Below are positions 1 through 10,870 of a stretch of 64,000 nt of DNA, piece after piece. A program made the position numbers and the translations under genes. Within the stretch, counting starts at the first letter, position 1, and each line of letters begins with the position of its first letter. This stretch comes from Siniperca chuatsi. Taxonomy: Eukaryota; Chordata; Actinopteri; Centrarchiformes; Sinipercidae. The notes under the pieces were generated by a model that was not told the origin of the DNA, made no database searches, and saw nothing but the letters and a program-made list of their open reading frames with translations. The stretch lies in contig NC_058042.1 of the NCBI RefSeq assembly GCF_020085105.1, positions 19,023,001 through 19,087,000 on the forward strand, given 5' to 3'.

Positions 1-942
1 CATGTATGTTATTTATATTATGTTGTACAAGTCCCTCCTTAATCCTGAAGAGCAAAAGGTAGTGATGTTATTTGAAGACGAATCCTGGTGCTGCCGCATA
101 GACGTTGAATAATAGAAAAACTAATTAGGACACGAATAAAAATCCCATGGGGTGGATGTGGGGAAATCATGTGACATTAACAGCTCTAAGCCCTATATTC
201 AAATAAAACTTATTTGTCTCTAACAAATTGTGTGAGGTCACAGAGTCGGTGAATATTTCACTATGACCTGATAAAATCATAAATTATCTTCTTGATGCTC
301 TTGATTTCCTCGAGATATTCTGAGAGTTTTTATTGAATTTACTGTCCAAAATCCCAGAAGGAGCACAATGTAAATTGTGTTTAAGGTTGGGGTTTTTATT
401 TAACGATTACTAGAATAATACACAGATAAAACCATTTAGTACCAGGACCCTCCAGGGCTGGTGGAAACATCTGAACTAGTAAAAGATCTGGGAAAACATT
501 TTAATACACATCCTTGACTGATGGAATATTTCCTCCATAACCTCATGCTTACCCTAAGGGGATGACCACTGAAAAATATCAATGAAGGCATATGACAGTT
601 AATTCTGTCCACCATTTCCCAGTATGTCACTGATGAACAAAACCAACAACATTCATGAAGTGCAAAGTTGTTTGTGGCCTTGGCTTTGCTGTCTCTTTTG
701 TAATAGTGAAGTTTGATCCAGAGCCAAGTCATCAAGTTTTCTTTCCCATAATTATTGTAGGACATTTTGTCAACCTTGAATGTTACCTGTATTTATAAGA
801 ACAAAATATTTGGAATATAGTCTAGTGTTAGTTGAGCACATTAAATTGTTGTTTTGAAATGTCTGTCATGACAGCTTGACATTAATCAAGAAAACCTAAC
901 CTAAACATGCCATGGCATTTTAAACTATCAGTTATCAAACTT

Positions 943-1576
943 AAAGAAACTATTTAGCTTTATGTGTTAACATTACATTATACCGTCATATGTGCTTGAC
1001 CGACGGTGGCCAGTTTGACAGGGAATACACTACTGAAGTGGTTTTCTAGCCGGGTTTGCCTCCTTGGATCCCGGGGGCAAGTCAGCTAATTAATAGCACG
1101 GCTGGCTTGCACGGGTCTAACCATGCTAATTAGCTAAAAACAGCTAACAGTTACAATTAGCAGCAGTTGGCGCTTATGATGATGATGATAATAATATAAT
1201 CATAATCATAATTAATAATGGATTGCATTTATATAACGTTAGCGTTCTATCTTGATACCCAAACTGCTTCACAGTGGGCCTAAACTCACCTAAACCACCA
1301 CCAATGTGGATAGTTTAGCTAACGATACTTTAGCAACAAGTAAAGCTATCTGTTCATCAGGAAACTCCATAAATCATCTTGGTACTGTACTGTCGTCAAA
1401 CTGCCCTCATAACATTACTGACATCTTTATGACAAAGTCCAAATGGTTCCACTTTACTTGAGGTCAAGGGAATTATTCATGACACAATTATAATGGTCTC
1501 ATGACAGTCATTGTCAAAACCAAGCACATATGACAGTATAATGTAATGTTAACACATAAAGCTAAATAGTTTCTTT
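943..1576. repeat. Inverted repeat, 56 bp arms, 522 bp spacer
   Basis: Arm 943-998 is the reverse complement of 1521-1576 with a single mismatch (55 of 56 by eye). Both flanks carry short TCATGACAG-type motifs. The pattern fits the inner or terminal inverted repeats of a non-autonomous DNA transposon. No transposase frame is present. Family and outer boundaries are not resolved. Confidence 0.7.
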
Positions 1577-2161
1577 TTATGACAACAGTAATAAACCTTC
1601 ATAAAGACTCCTTCTTGTTCATGACAGGTATCATGAAATGGTTATGACGTTGTCATGTCAGTCTTATGAAGCCAACTTCAAATAAAGCATTACCAACAAT
1701 TCATTTCTACAATAGCTGGACTTCATTGTGATGGCTCAGTTTTGAGATCCAAAACCGCTACATTGTGTAGCTAGTCCCGCAGCCTGTATTGCAGTTGGGA
1801 ATGTTTTTAAAAAGGAAATTTAGTGCAAAAGACACAGACATCAGAATCTGTAGCTCATCTGTGGCTTCAACTGTGTCCCCTCAATGACTCTCGTGGGGCA
1901 CTTACATAGAGCAGGACCGTGAGATGTAGAATTATCATTTTCAGTCCAAGTCTAATGGAACCTGAAAGGCCCCCCTGCAGTTAACTCTTTATGGTACGTT
2001 TTACAGTGTACAGAACAAGAAGTCCCACACACTGTTAACTCACTTGTGGCCTTCGTTTTATGTAAACATTTCAAGATATCAGCTCTCAGAGCTTCTCAGC
2101 TGAGTATAGACAGCACTGCAGTAGTACTATACATAACTAGTATTGCTGCCAAGATTTGATT

Positions 2162-2278
<117 letters not shown>

Positions 2279-3736
2279 ATTATCTGAAATGGGATTTTAT
2301 TAGATATGTATAATAGAAATGATCTGGAAGTAATTTTAGTGCAGTGAGTACGCGCCCTATGTAGCCCTCTAACAGGTTTCACCAGCACCAATCATGCTTA
2401 TCTGTGTGTGCTGAGTGTGATATAGCATTGTTTCAAAGAAACGACAGTGCAGACAATGAGTTTAGTGGAGTATCACTGAATGCAAACAGAACTTGTTTGT
2501 GTACAAGAAAACTCCACAGGGTATTTTTTAACCTGTGTCATAAAAACCACTGTGCAGAATATGAAAATTTCTGAGCCCCCACTGGTAGCAACAAAAAAGG
2601 CACTGTGCCAGACAGCAATGTACTTTGCAACATATTGGCATTTCCTATATTTAAGGGGTATTAGATCAATGGACTGAAAGCAACAAATGGTCTGAACCCA
2701 TTCCCACTTGGTTCACTTTATTTTTTACAAACAAAAGACTCAAAGGCTACTTTTAAAGGATGTTACTGGTGCCAGACTAAGCATAGAACGAGTTTGGCTT
2801 ATGTCCAAACAAGGTTAAACAAGGAGGCGTTGACACTTTTATGATGACTGAGGTACTTAACATGGAACAGTGTGTACCTCAGTGGATCATAAATGCTATG
2901 CAAAGATTGCATATGCATATTTCTCCATCATTGTATACACAAACTTTAATATTTGAAGTTACAGAGTTTAGTCTATCTCATCGTTGGTCTTTTAGTCCTC
3001 TGCTAGTGTGCAGAACAAACCAACTGCCGCCACATTAAGGATACACCCACACATAGAATATCTTGTGGGTCAGCTATACATGCTTAATGTTAACAGATGG
3101 GCCCAAGGCATGTTTCCATCAGGACGGCTCCATCTATCTTGATCATGTCCACTTAAGGAGAGGAAGAGATACAATATGGATAAAAAAATACAGTTAAGAC
3201 TATGGAAGATATGCTGCCAAGTTCCTCTTTTTTTACTGTTGAAATAGAGTTACATATCTGAAAACAACAGTTATGTTATATAACACAAACCTAGATTACC
3301 TTGGTATTGAAATGTTTTATTCAACACACAAACGTTGAATGTTCAGTGCATTGTTTCTAAAAACATCATAAAAGTACTTTGTGTTGATTATATGTGTTTG
3401 CTTGTGTACCTAATGAAATGGGATCCTTTAGTGTTAATAACTTTTTAACTTAAGTAAAACACATAGGGACAAATCCTTATGGTCTGACAGCTTTAGGGTC
3501 TTGACACCATCAAGTGTCCACCACTAGCCTCACCAGCAAGGCTATTGCAGGATTTTCATAAAATACACAAATTCTAAAATATAAGAAAAAGATCAGATAT
3601 ATCAGCGACTGTTGTGCATTGGATAGCCATGTCAGAGAACAATTGCAACACTAGCAATGGCCAAACGCTAACATAGAAAGGGCATAGACTCTAGATATTT
3701 GTGTATTAACTGACGTCTCTTTTTTTTCTTGTTCAG

Positions 3737-3904
3737 GGTGGACCGAGGCAGGAGGATGACATGGAAGTGGCTCGAGCTGGTCAGGAGCTGAACCAGGAAG
3801 TGAATCGTCTAATGGTGGCAATGAGGGACATGCTGGCAAACATCAGGTTTCAAGAGCCACCAAGAGAGGACAACCCGTACAGAGATGAGGAGGAATGGGA
3901 CTGA
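3737..3904 (+). CDS. tcf25: Terminal coding exon of tcf25 (partial gene, 3' end)
   Basis: The exon follows a pyrimidine-rich tract and CAG acceptor (3734-3736) and runs 56 codons to TGA at 3902-3904. It encodes a charged C-terminal tail with a helical core (ELNQEVNRLMVAMRDMLANI) followed by an acidic end (RDEEEWD). TCF25/NULP1, the relative of yeast Rqc1, acts in ribosome-associated quality control of stalled nascent chains. The assignment rests on the look of this tail and on position: TCF25 lies directly upstream of MC1R on the same strand in vertebrates. All earlier exons are outside the window or unrecognised. I could not compare the tail with a TCF25 sequence, so the gene name is less certain than the exon itself. 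No start codon is implied. Confidence 0.72.
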   Translation, partial: GGPRQEDDMEVARAGQELNQEVNRLMVAMRDMLANIRFQEPPREDNPYRDEEEWD

Positions 3905-4670
3905 GAGAGGAGGGAGACCGAGGTGGAATTTTAAGTGTGAGGATGAAGAGGAATCAAATAGACAAAGAAACTTTAAAAACTTAATGACATTAAGAAAAAT
4001 GAAAATATTTAATGGTGTTTACGATAATTAAGAAGAGATGGAGTGTGACAACTGAATAGTTTGTTTTTTTTAAAGTTGTTTTTTGTCACAATTTCAGAGT
4101 ACTATAGTGAAAGGAAGCGATGACTTGGTGTTACAAGCCTGTCCACTCCTCTGCTGGAGTACTCTGGGGCAATCCACACAATTGTGAACATGGGGAACTT
4201 TTTTCCAGAGTCAGAAAACAGATTGGTTAGTTGATCCTGTCATGTCACTGAAGTTGACGATGTTATTTATAATAATTAATCATTTTGAAGTTCCAACATC
4301 TCCTGTTGTCCGTTGAGCAGCACTAACACATAATGGCTGCTACTCTTCTTCCTCTGGTTTCTGGCTTCTGGAGAATTTTTCCATGTTCACAATCAGTGGA
4401 CTGCTTTATGAAATAAGAACAAAGTTGAAACAGTACACATTGAAGAACACATGGAAGTCCATGTTAATGTTCAGTGGCTTAAAAATTGCAGAGGAGAAAA
4501 CTGAAAGCTAATTAATCTTGTTGAACACACTTGTTGCTTTACTTGAACATGGCAATATTTAATTGATAAATTCTGAAAGCATTTTTAATCTGTTAAATCT
4601 GTTTTTGCAAATGGAATATTAATTGCTTCTGTTCTGGGATTTTGTGTTGGGAGTAGCACATATTCAGCAT

Positions 4671-4862
4671 TTCAGAGAAGCATTTTCAATGGGATGCTAT
4701 AACCATAATCATCTTCAGCAAGTTAAGCCCCTCCATTTAGATCTTTATTTCAAAGAAACAGACTTGAGATACTGAAATACACCTGCCCAACCAGTTAAGA
4801 GAAATTACAATCCATTTTTCAGAGAAGCATTTTCGATGGGATGCTATAACCATAATCATCTT
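4671..4862 (+). repeat. Direct 45 bp duplication next to (AT)n
   Basis: The 45 bp at 4671-4715 recur at 4818-4862 with one A/G difference. The copies are 147 bp apart, and the second ends about 20 bp before the long AT run. This looks like a local tandem duplication with diverged intervening sequence. Confidence 0.85.
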
Positions 4863-4878
4863 GTACAGAGTTTACTCT

Positions 4879-5048
<170 letters not shown>

Positions 5049-6732
5049 AAAAGTGAAAGTCACTATGCTCTTTTATAAATATTTAATATTTATAATAATT
5101 TTATAAACTCCTCATACCTTCCTTTCCTACCAGATGAAAAATATAATATCCCAAATATGGCAAGGGACTCCAAAAAAAGCAAGGAATAAACATATTAATT
5201 TGTACTAAAAACAGTGCCACAAATTGCATCACAGTATTTTATAAAAGTTGCTGCAAATTCAGTCATTTCTGATGAGGAAAAATAATCTTAGTTGGGACTG
5301 ATAACTCGTGGATGCATTCAAGGCAATAAGTGGGTGGGTCTCCAGTTGACATATCTCATTCTGTAGCCTTTTGTGATTAATTCACATTTTATTTTCCATA
5401 AACATGATTTAAGTTTAATCTTGTCTCCTGCTAATTTCAGCATTTACTAAATCGAAACCATCACAATGTTTGGAATCTCTTTTTCGGGCTTATCCAAGCA
5501 GAAATACGTTGGTTGAATGGTTATTTTTCACATAATCATTTCATTGGAAAACTGCAGTCTGAGAATCTAGTCTGTGCATTTTTCTTATTGTGTAAATTTT
5601 ATCATTACTGCAGGATGCCTGCTGTTTTCCTGCTATGTTATGCTCCCTCACTCCTCCTCTGTTTAGAACCGATTCTTATCTCAGTTTGAGTTGACTTGCT
5701 AATATTTGATTATTTGTGGCTCGCTTCACCCAATGAAACGGTACAGAGAACTGGCCTGAATTTTTCCAGTAGTCTGCTGCTGTCCATCAAGTTATATTCA
5801 GTGCAAGAGTATGGCAAATATTTTATACATTTTTCCTAAACTTTAATATTTCCTTTGCACTCTCTCTGTCAAATACTCATGACAACATATTTATCATTCT
5901 AACCTACATCACTTATGTTTCACCCTTTTCCCCTGTGTTTCACTCTTGTGTTGCTGGTTTTTCATTATAATTACATCTGAAGATGCTGAGATGTCTCGGC
6001 CTGACAGTCAGCAAAGCCCTTACGTGGTTTTCATCTGGCAGGAGGAAGAATCTGTCTCATGACGTGCTTATTTTGTCTTCCTGTCAAACCTCTCAGACAA
6101 CAACATGTCACATAAGCAGCCCAGTTGGAGCTCTTACTTATATGAATCTCTTTTTACTTTTTAGTCACAATTAGCACAGCAGATTTACATTAACAATAAA
6201 ACATTTTTTAACTAGAGTCAGCTAAACTAGGTTTCTCGACCCCCAGAGGACATAAACTTGGGATACACTGAACAAATCGCCCTCTGCACATACTGTAGCT
6301 GTCCATACACTAACTTGGGTTACTCGGTGAGCCCCATGATAACAGTGTGACTGTGCTTGATGGTCAAATGATGTCATTGTTCCTAGTTCACCTGGAGCTA
6401 TGGTTGATGTTGTGAGAACATTTCATGTGATCCATCGGCAGTATAGAAAGGCTTTCATATCAGTGCCACAGAAGGAGCTGTGTGTGAGGCTCAGAGTCTG
6501 TCTGTCTGATGGTCCCACCACTGCTGCACGTACATTAGTCATTACGGTATTGTTAATGAAAACGTCAGACACTAGATCTCAGAATTTAACCTGGACCAGG
6601 AGCAAATCAGTAACATAATTATCATCACCCACCTCTCCAAAAAAGTGAGCAAAGATTTCTTTCAACCTAGCTAGCTTCTGTAAAAATGCACTGTGATAAA
6701 AGGATTTGAAGTCAAACTAGTGCAAATGTGTG

Positions 6733-7062
6733 TAGGGCTGCAGCTAATTATTATTTTCATTATTGATTAATCTGCAGATTATTTTCTTGATTAATCATTT
6801 GGTCAGAAACTTTGTGAAAAAAGCCCTTTGTAAGTTCCCAGAGCCCAAGGTGACATCTTCACATCTTGTTTTGTCCAAAACCCAAATATTTTCACTTTAT
6901 AATGATATGAAATAGAGTAAAGCTGCAAATCCTCACATTTGAGAAGCTAAAACCAGAGAATATTTGGTATTTTTGCTAGAAAAGAATACTTTAACATAAT
7001 TGATTATCAAAATAGTTGTAGATTAATTGTGTGTCGATCGATAATCAATTATTTCAGGCCTA
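6733..7062. mobile_element. hAT-type MITE with perfect 8 bp target duplication
   Basis: The element begins TAGGGCTGCA and ends TCAGGCCTA, so the outer ends are imperfect inverted repeats. It is flanked by identical 8-mers AATGTGTG at 6725-6732 and 7063-7070, the target-site duplication length of hAT transposases. The inside shows the GATTAATC and CGATCGATAATC-like motifs of the very common fish GGGCTGCAACTAA MITE. It has no coding capacity, about 330 bp. Confidence 0.88.
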
Positions 7063-8158
7063 AATGTGTGTTTCGGAAAAACATTATGTGCATAGCTGTC
7101 CAGTCGTTTCAGGTCACCACATTGAGCTTAGCTTGAGTGGGATTTACCCGACTACAGGTATGGACTCATGAACCTCCTTTGAGAACCAGAACTGCAATGT
7201 TACACTTTCCGATAAAGATTTTTTTTTTTTACCTGCCTAGTGACTTCTTATTAAAATCTATTGCCTACGGTTTTCATAACACACTTCGAATCTAAAAGGT
7301 AATTTGTTCAAGATCTATTTTCAAAGCAAAACAGTCTCAGTAAATATAAAACACTCCCTGAATTAGCGACAATATCCTAATTCTTTGATTGTTATGAAGT
7401 ATTTACCAATTATATCTTATTTATAGACTGCATTATGAAATTAATGATGCAACACATTAAACAGTCTCTTCAATAAATCCTGCACTAAATGCTGGATTTC
7501 CTTCTTTTTCCTCAAGTGTCCCATACTGTCGTCATCAGATCTAATCATTACATCCCAGTAAGCACTGATTTCATAATTTGCAGGTTAAAAGACGTTTAGT
7601 TGCCTATGTTAAAAAAGGGCTAAATTTGGTCAAGGTTACAAATAACCATTGTTTTAAAGGAATCAAAGTGACTACATTTCATTGTGTAGCAGGTTGCAGC
7701 CATTTATATGATGTTAAAACAATGGGAATACTTAATTTAGATGATTTTTAAACAAGTTTTAAACTAGACACTTGGACATCTTGTAAGCTGCAAACGACCA
7801 AAACACGTTTATTGGGCTGCTCAGATTTGTCTGTCTGGATGGTCAGTTGACAGTTTGGGATATCTTTTCACACTGTATATCCAAATATTCTTTATATTTA
7901 CACCAATATATTTTTATTGAAAAATATGATTTTTGCAAACTAGTCTGCTCTTTATTCCAGTCCTTACACAACAACTGCAGTTCTTCCCAATTGGAAAACA
8001 GCCTTATGGATTGTTCCACATATATTTTCTCCAGGGTCAATAGCAGAATCTGACCCATTTGTCTTCTCAGATCAGCTGTTTATGCCAAACAACTGTAAAG
8101 AATAGAAGGTCTGCAAGGTCAAGAAACCAAATTAGTCAAACTCAAATCTGGAATTATC

Positions 8159-8541
8159 TTAAAGGTTGGGTTCATATTTTTTCATGTCTGTTTTAAAACA
8201 ATACTGACATGCCCATATGCACAGTGAAATATTTTTTTTGTTTGCTGTAATTGTTTCTCGTGTTCACACCGGCTAAAAAAGGAATTTCAATGTAAGTGAT
8301 GGAGGACACATTCACAGCCAAAGGTAAAATGAGGCTTCAGCAGTCTGAGCTGGACAAATCAAGAGGATATCTTTCAAAGTTACTGTTTTCAGTACATCAT
8401 TCCCTTACTGTCCCTCTAATGTGGCTCAGGAAGCAACACTGTCCCTTGAAACACAAAGAGGGACTTCTGTACTAAAAGGTCTATAACTTTGGAAGATAGC
8501 TACTTGAGTTGTCTGTTTCAAAATGTGAACCTATCCTTTAA
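8159..8541. mobile_element. TTAA-ended MITE, about 383 bp
   Basis: TTAA at 8159-8162 and at 8538-8541 flank inverted ends: AGGTTGGGTTCATATTTT on the left, AGGATAGGTTCACATTTT read inward from the right (15 of 18 identical). TTAA target duplication is the hallmark of piggyBac-type insertion. No open frame. It sits about 1 kb upstream of mc1r. Confidence 0.8.
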
Positions 8542-8759
8542 TAGTGATGTAACGTCTACACTGGATTCAACAGGAGGCTAACTGCAGAAACAAGCTTTCA
8601 AAAGAAAGTACTTTTTAAACCTCATGCACAGAAAAAAATGTTTATTACTATAATCATTATTATTAAAATTAAACCACTCGTACAGATAATAGGATGCGGT
8701 ATATAATTTATTCGAACAAACATGTCAAAGAGGTTAAAGATTAAATAGGCTTAACAACG

Positions 8760-9522
8760 CTGAAACAAAAGCATCACCGTCCTGCTCTTCTCTCCTTTTT
8801 TCCCCAAAACGCGCAGCCATTACAATGTCAGACTTTACTGAGAGAGAACCGCTGCAGCAGCAGCTGACGTTTGCGTGAGAGGAGTCGCCTGAAGTCCTTC
8901 AGAATCCAGCAACACTTTGAGAAATGTTCAAGCAAGTCACAGTCTCCAGTTCCCGAGGTACCAAAGACACTTAGTATCAGTACAGACACGCAGCGCACTC
9001 CAAGTACACTTATATACTAGGAGGTTTGCAGATGGGGAGGGGTCTGGCGCCCTATGAGAGTGAACAATCATGAGTTGTGAGCGCAATGTTTTGATGGAGA
9101 AGGAAATTTTAAGGATCTCCGTGCTGGACAAGTCGCATCCATAGGAAAGAAGAAGACTTGCGTCGAGTGTACGGGCAACACACCACAGCGAGGAGACGCA
9201 CTTTTCACACGGACAAACGACAAACTCTCCAGACTACTGCGGTGTGTTAATTTGACTGTTGTTAGGGGGGCGCTTTGTGGATATTTGACAGTCAACGCGT
9301 TGATGGGTTCAACAACTGAACAAGTGCTCGGACGAAACGCTTGATTTTTTTTGGCTGTCGGGAAACGTGTGACGGCAACAGCTGATGCCGAGGCATCGCC
9401 CAAACCACAGAGAAAACTGATGAAACATTCTTACCAAGTTTGACAGTAGTAGTAAAGTATTGCTGCAGTAAAATCCATCAGGACAGCCTGTAAAGCAGTC
9501 AGTCATCATATAGAAGTCAGAC
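8760..9522 (+). promoter_or_regulatory. mc1r upstream region and candidate 5' UTR
   Basis: The base composition becomes richer in G+C and CpG than in the flanking sequence. Visible candidates are a CAGCTG E-box overlapping TGACGT, a cAMP-response half-site (8861-8870), and a TATATA motif near 9011-9016. If that TATA is used, the 5' leader would be roughly 480 bases and contain several upstream ATGs. No transcription start can be fixed from sequence alone. Confidence 0.4.
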
Positions 9523-10500
9523 ATGGAAATGACCAACAGGTCCCTGCATAACCCCTCCATCCTTCATGTGGACTTGAGCCCGCTAAATGATTTTATGGAG
9601 GAGAACGAAACGAACTCCACCACCGGAGAGCGAAACTCGTTGGGCTGTGTGCAGATCCGCATCCCTCAGGAGCTCTTCTTGGCGCTGGGGCTCATCAGCC
9701 TGGTGGAGAACATCCTGGTGGTTATGGCCATCATCAAGAACCGCAACCTGCACTCGCCCATGTACTACTTTATCTGCTGCCTGGCCGTGTCCGATATGCT
9801 GGTCAGTGTCAGCAACGTGGTGGAGACCATATTCATGCTTCTCAATGACCACGGCCTGATGGACGTGCACCCTGGCATGCTGCGCCACCTGGACAACGTC
9901 ATCGACGTGATGATCTGCAGCTCCGTGGTGTCCTCGCTCTCCTTTCTGTGCACCATCGCTGCGGATCGCTACATCACCATTTTTTACGCGCTGCGTTATC
10001 ACAGCATCATGACCACGCAGCGCGCCGTCGCAATTATCGTGGTGGTGTGGCTGGCCAGCATCACCTCCAGCATCCTCTTCATCGTGTACCACACCGACAA
10101 CGCTGTCATCGTGTGCCTCGTGACCTTCTTCTGCACCACCCTGGTGTTTAATGCCGTGCTGTACCTGCACATGTTCGTCCTGGCGCACGTGCATTCCCGG
10201 CGAATCGTGGCTTTCCACAAAAGCAGGCGCCAGTCCACGAGCATGAAGGGAGCGATCACCCTCACCATCCTGCTCGGGGTGTTCACTTTATGCTGGGGCC
10301 CCTTCTTCCTCCACCTCATCCTCATCCTCACCTGCCCTACCAGCCCCTTCTGCAACTGTTTCTTCAGAAACTTTAACCTTTTCCTCATCCTCATCATCTG
10401 TAACTCGCTCATCGACCCGCTCATCTACGCCTACCGGAGCCAGGAGCTGCGTAAAACCCTGCAGGAGCTGGTTCTGTGTTGTTGGTGCTTCGGCGTGTGA
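9523..10500 (+). CDS. mc1r: Melanocortin-1 receptor, complete, intronless
   Basis: A 325-residue class A GPCR. It binds alpha-MSH at the melanophore surface and raises cAMP through Gs to control pigment. The extracellular N-terminus has three N-glycosylation sequons (N5, N28, N31). Seven hydrophobic segments lie near residues 52-71, 81-107, 124-147, 166-187, 192-218, 243-269 and 283-304. The ligand-pocket acids E101, D124 and D128 match human E94, D117 and D121. DRY is at 148-150 and DPLIY at 298-302. The C-tail is short, with cysteines 319, 320 and 322 as likely palmitoylation sites. The short TM4-TM5 loop is typical of melanocortin receptors. The start at 9523 gives the normal length; M3 is an alternative. 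MC1R rather than MC2R-MC5R is supported by the tcf25/def8 neighbourhood. No disruptive change is seen. Confidence 0.97.
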   Translation: MEMTNRSLHNPSILHVDLSPLNDFMEENETNSTTGERNSLGCVQIRIPQELFLALGLISLVENILVVMAIIKNRNLHSPMYYFICCLAVSDMLVSVSNVVETIFMLLNDHGLMDVHPGMLRHLDNVIDVMICSSVVSSLSFLCTIAADRYITIFYALRYHSIMTTQRAVAIIVVVWLASITSSILFIVYHTDNAVIVCLVTFFCTTLVFNAVLYLHMFVLAHVHSRRIVAFHKSRRQSTSMKGAITLTILLGVFTLCWGPFFLHLILILTCPTSPFCNCFFRNFNLFLILIICNSLIDPLIYAYRSQELRKTLQELVLCCWCFGV

Positions 10501-10669
10501 CACCGTGTGCATTTAGGAAGACAACGAGAGCACCAAGTTATCAACACAATCGGTTACCTCTTCTTCCTGGATCTACATTGTGTAAGAAGCTGAAGTAAGC
10601 CGTGACTGATGATTGAACTGGCAGATGATGCCCACGCGCGACACTGTACATGACAAAGACTGCATCTCT

Positions 10670-10675
10670 AATAAA
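10670..10675 (+). terminator. mc1r polyadenylation signal AATAAA
   Basis: AATAAA lies 170 bases after the mc1r stop, followed by T-rich sequence and GTGTTTATTT-like motifs. It is the first canonical signal downstream. Confidence 0.6.
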
Positions 10676-10812
10676 GACTTTTGTACATCTCATCGTGAAT
10701 TTTATGAATATTTCCACGCATGGCTTCAGTTTTATTTACGTGTTTATTTATTGTTGCGTTGCGCCACTCCAGGCCCCTGCACTGTGAAACATCTGGACAT
10801 TTAATCCAGTAA

Positions 10813-10870
10813 TGACTCTCTTAACTACGCGAGATCCTTAGATTGGAAACTCTCTTAGTTAAGAGAGTCA
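10813..10870. repeat. Inverted repeat, 15 bp perfect arms
   Basis: 10813-10827 is the exact reverse complement of 10856-10870, with a 28 bp loop. The right arm overlaps a second hairpin (ACTCTCTTA / TAAGAGAGT around a GT centre), so two alternative foldings compete. It lies about 140 bp past the mc1r poly(A) signal. Confidence 0.85.

Noticed and set aside
9583-10218. 211-codon minus-strand frame opposite mc1r
   Set aside because: It is rich in His, Asp and Val in the pattern expected from reading GC-rich GPCR codons backwards, has no recognised domain, and is fully covered by the clear mc1r frame.
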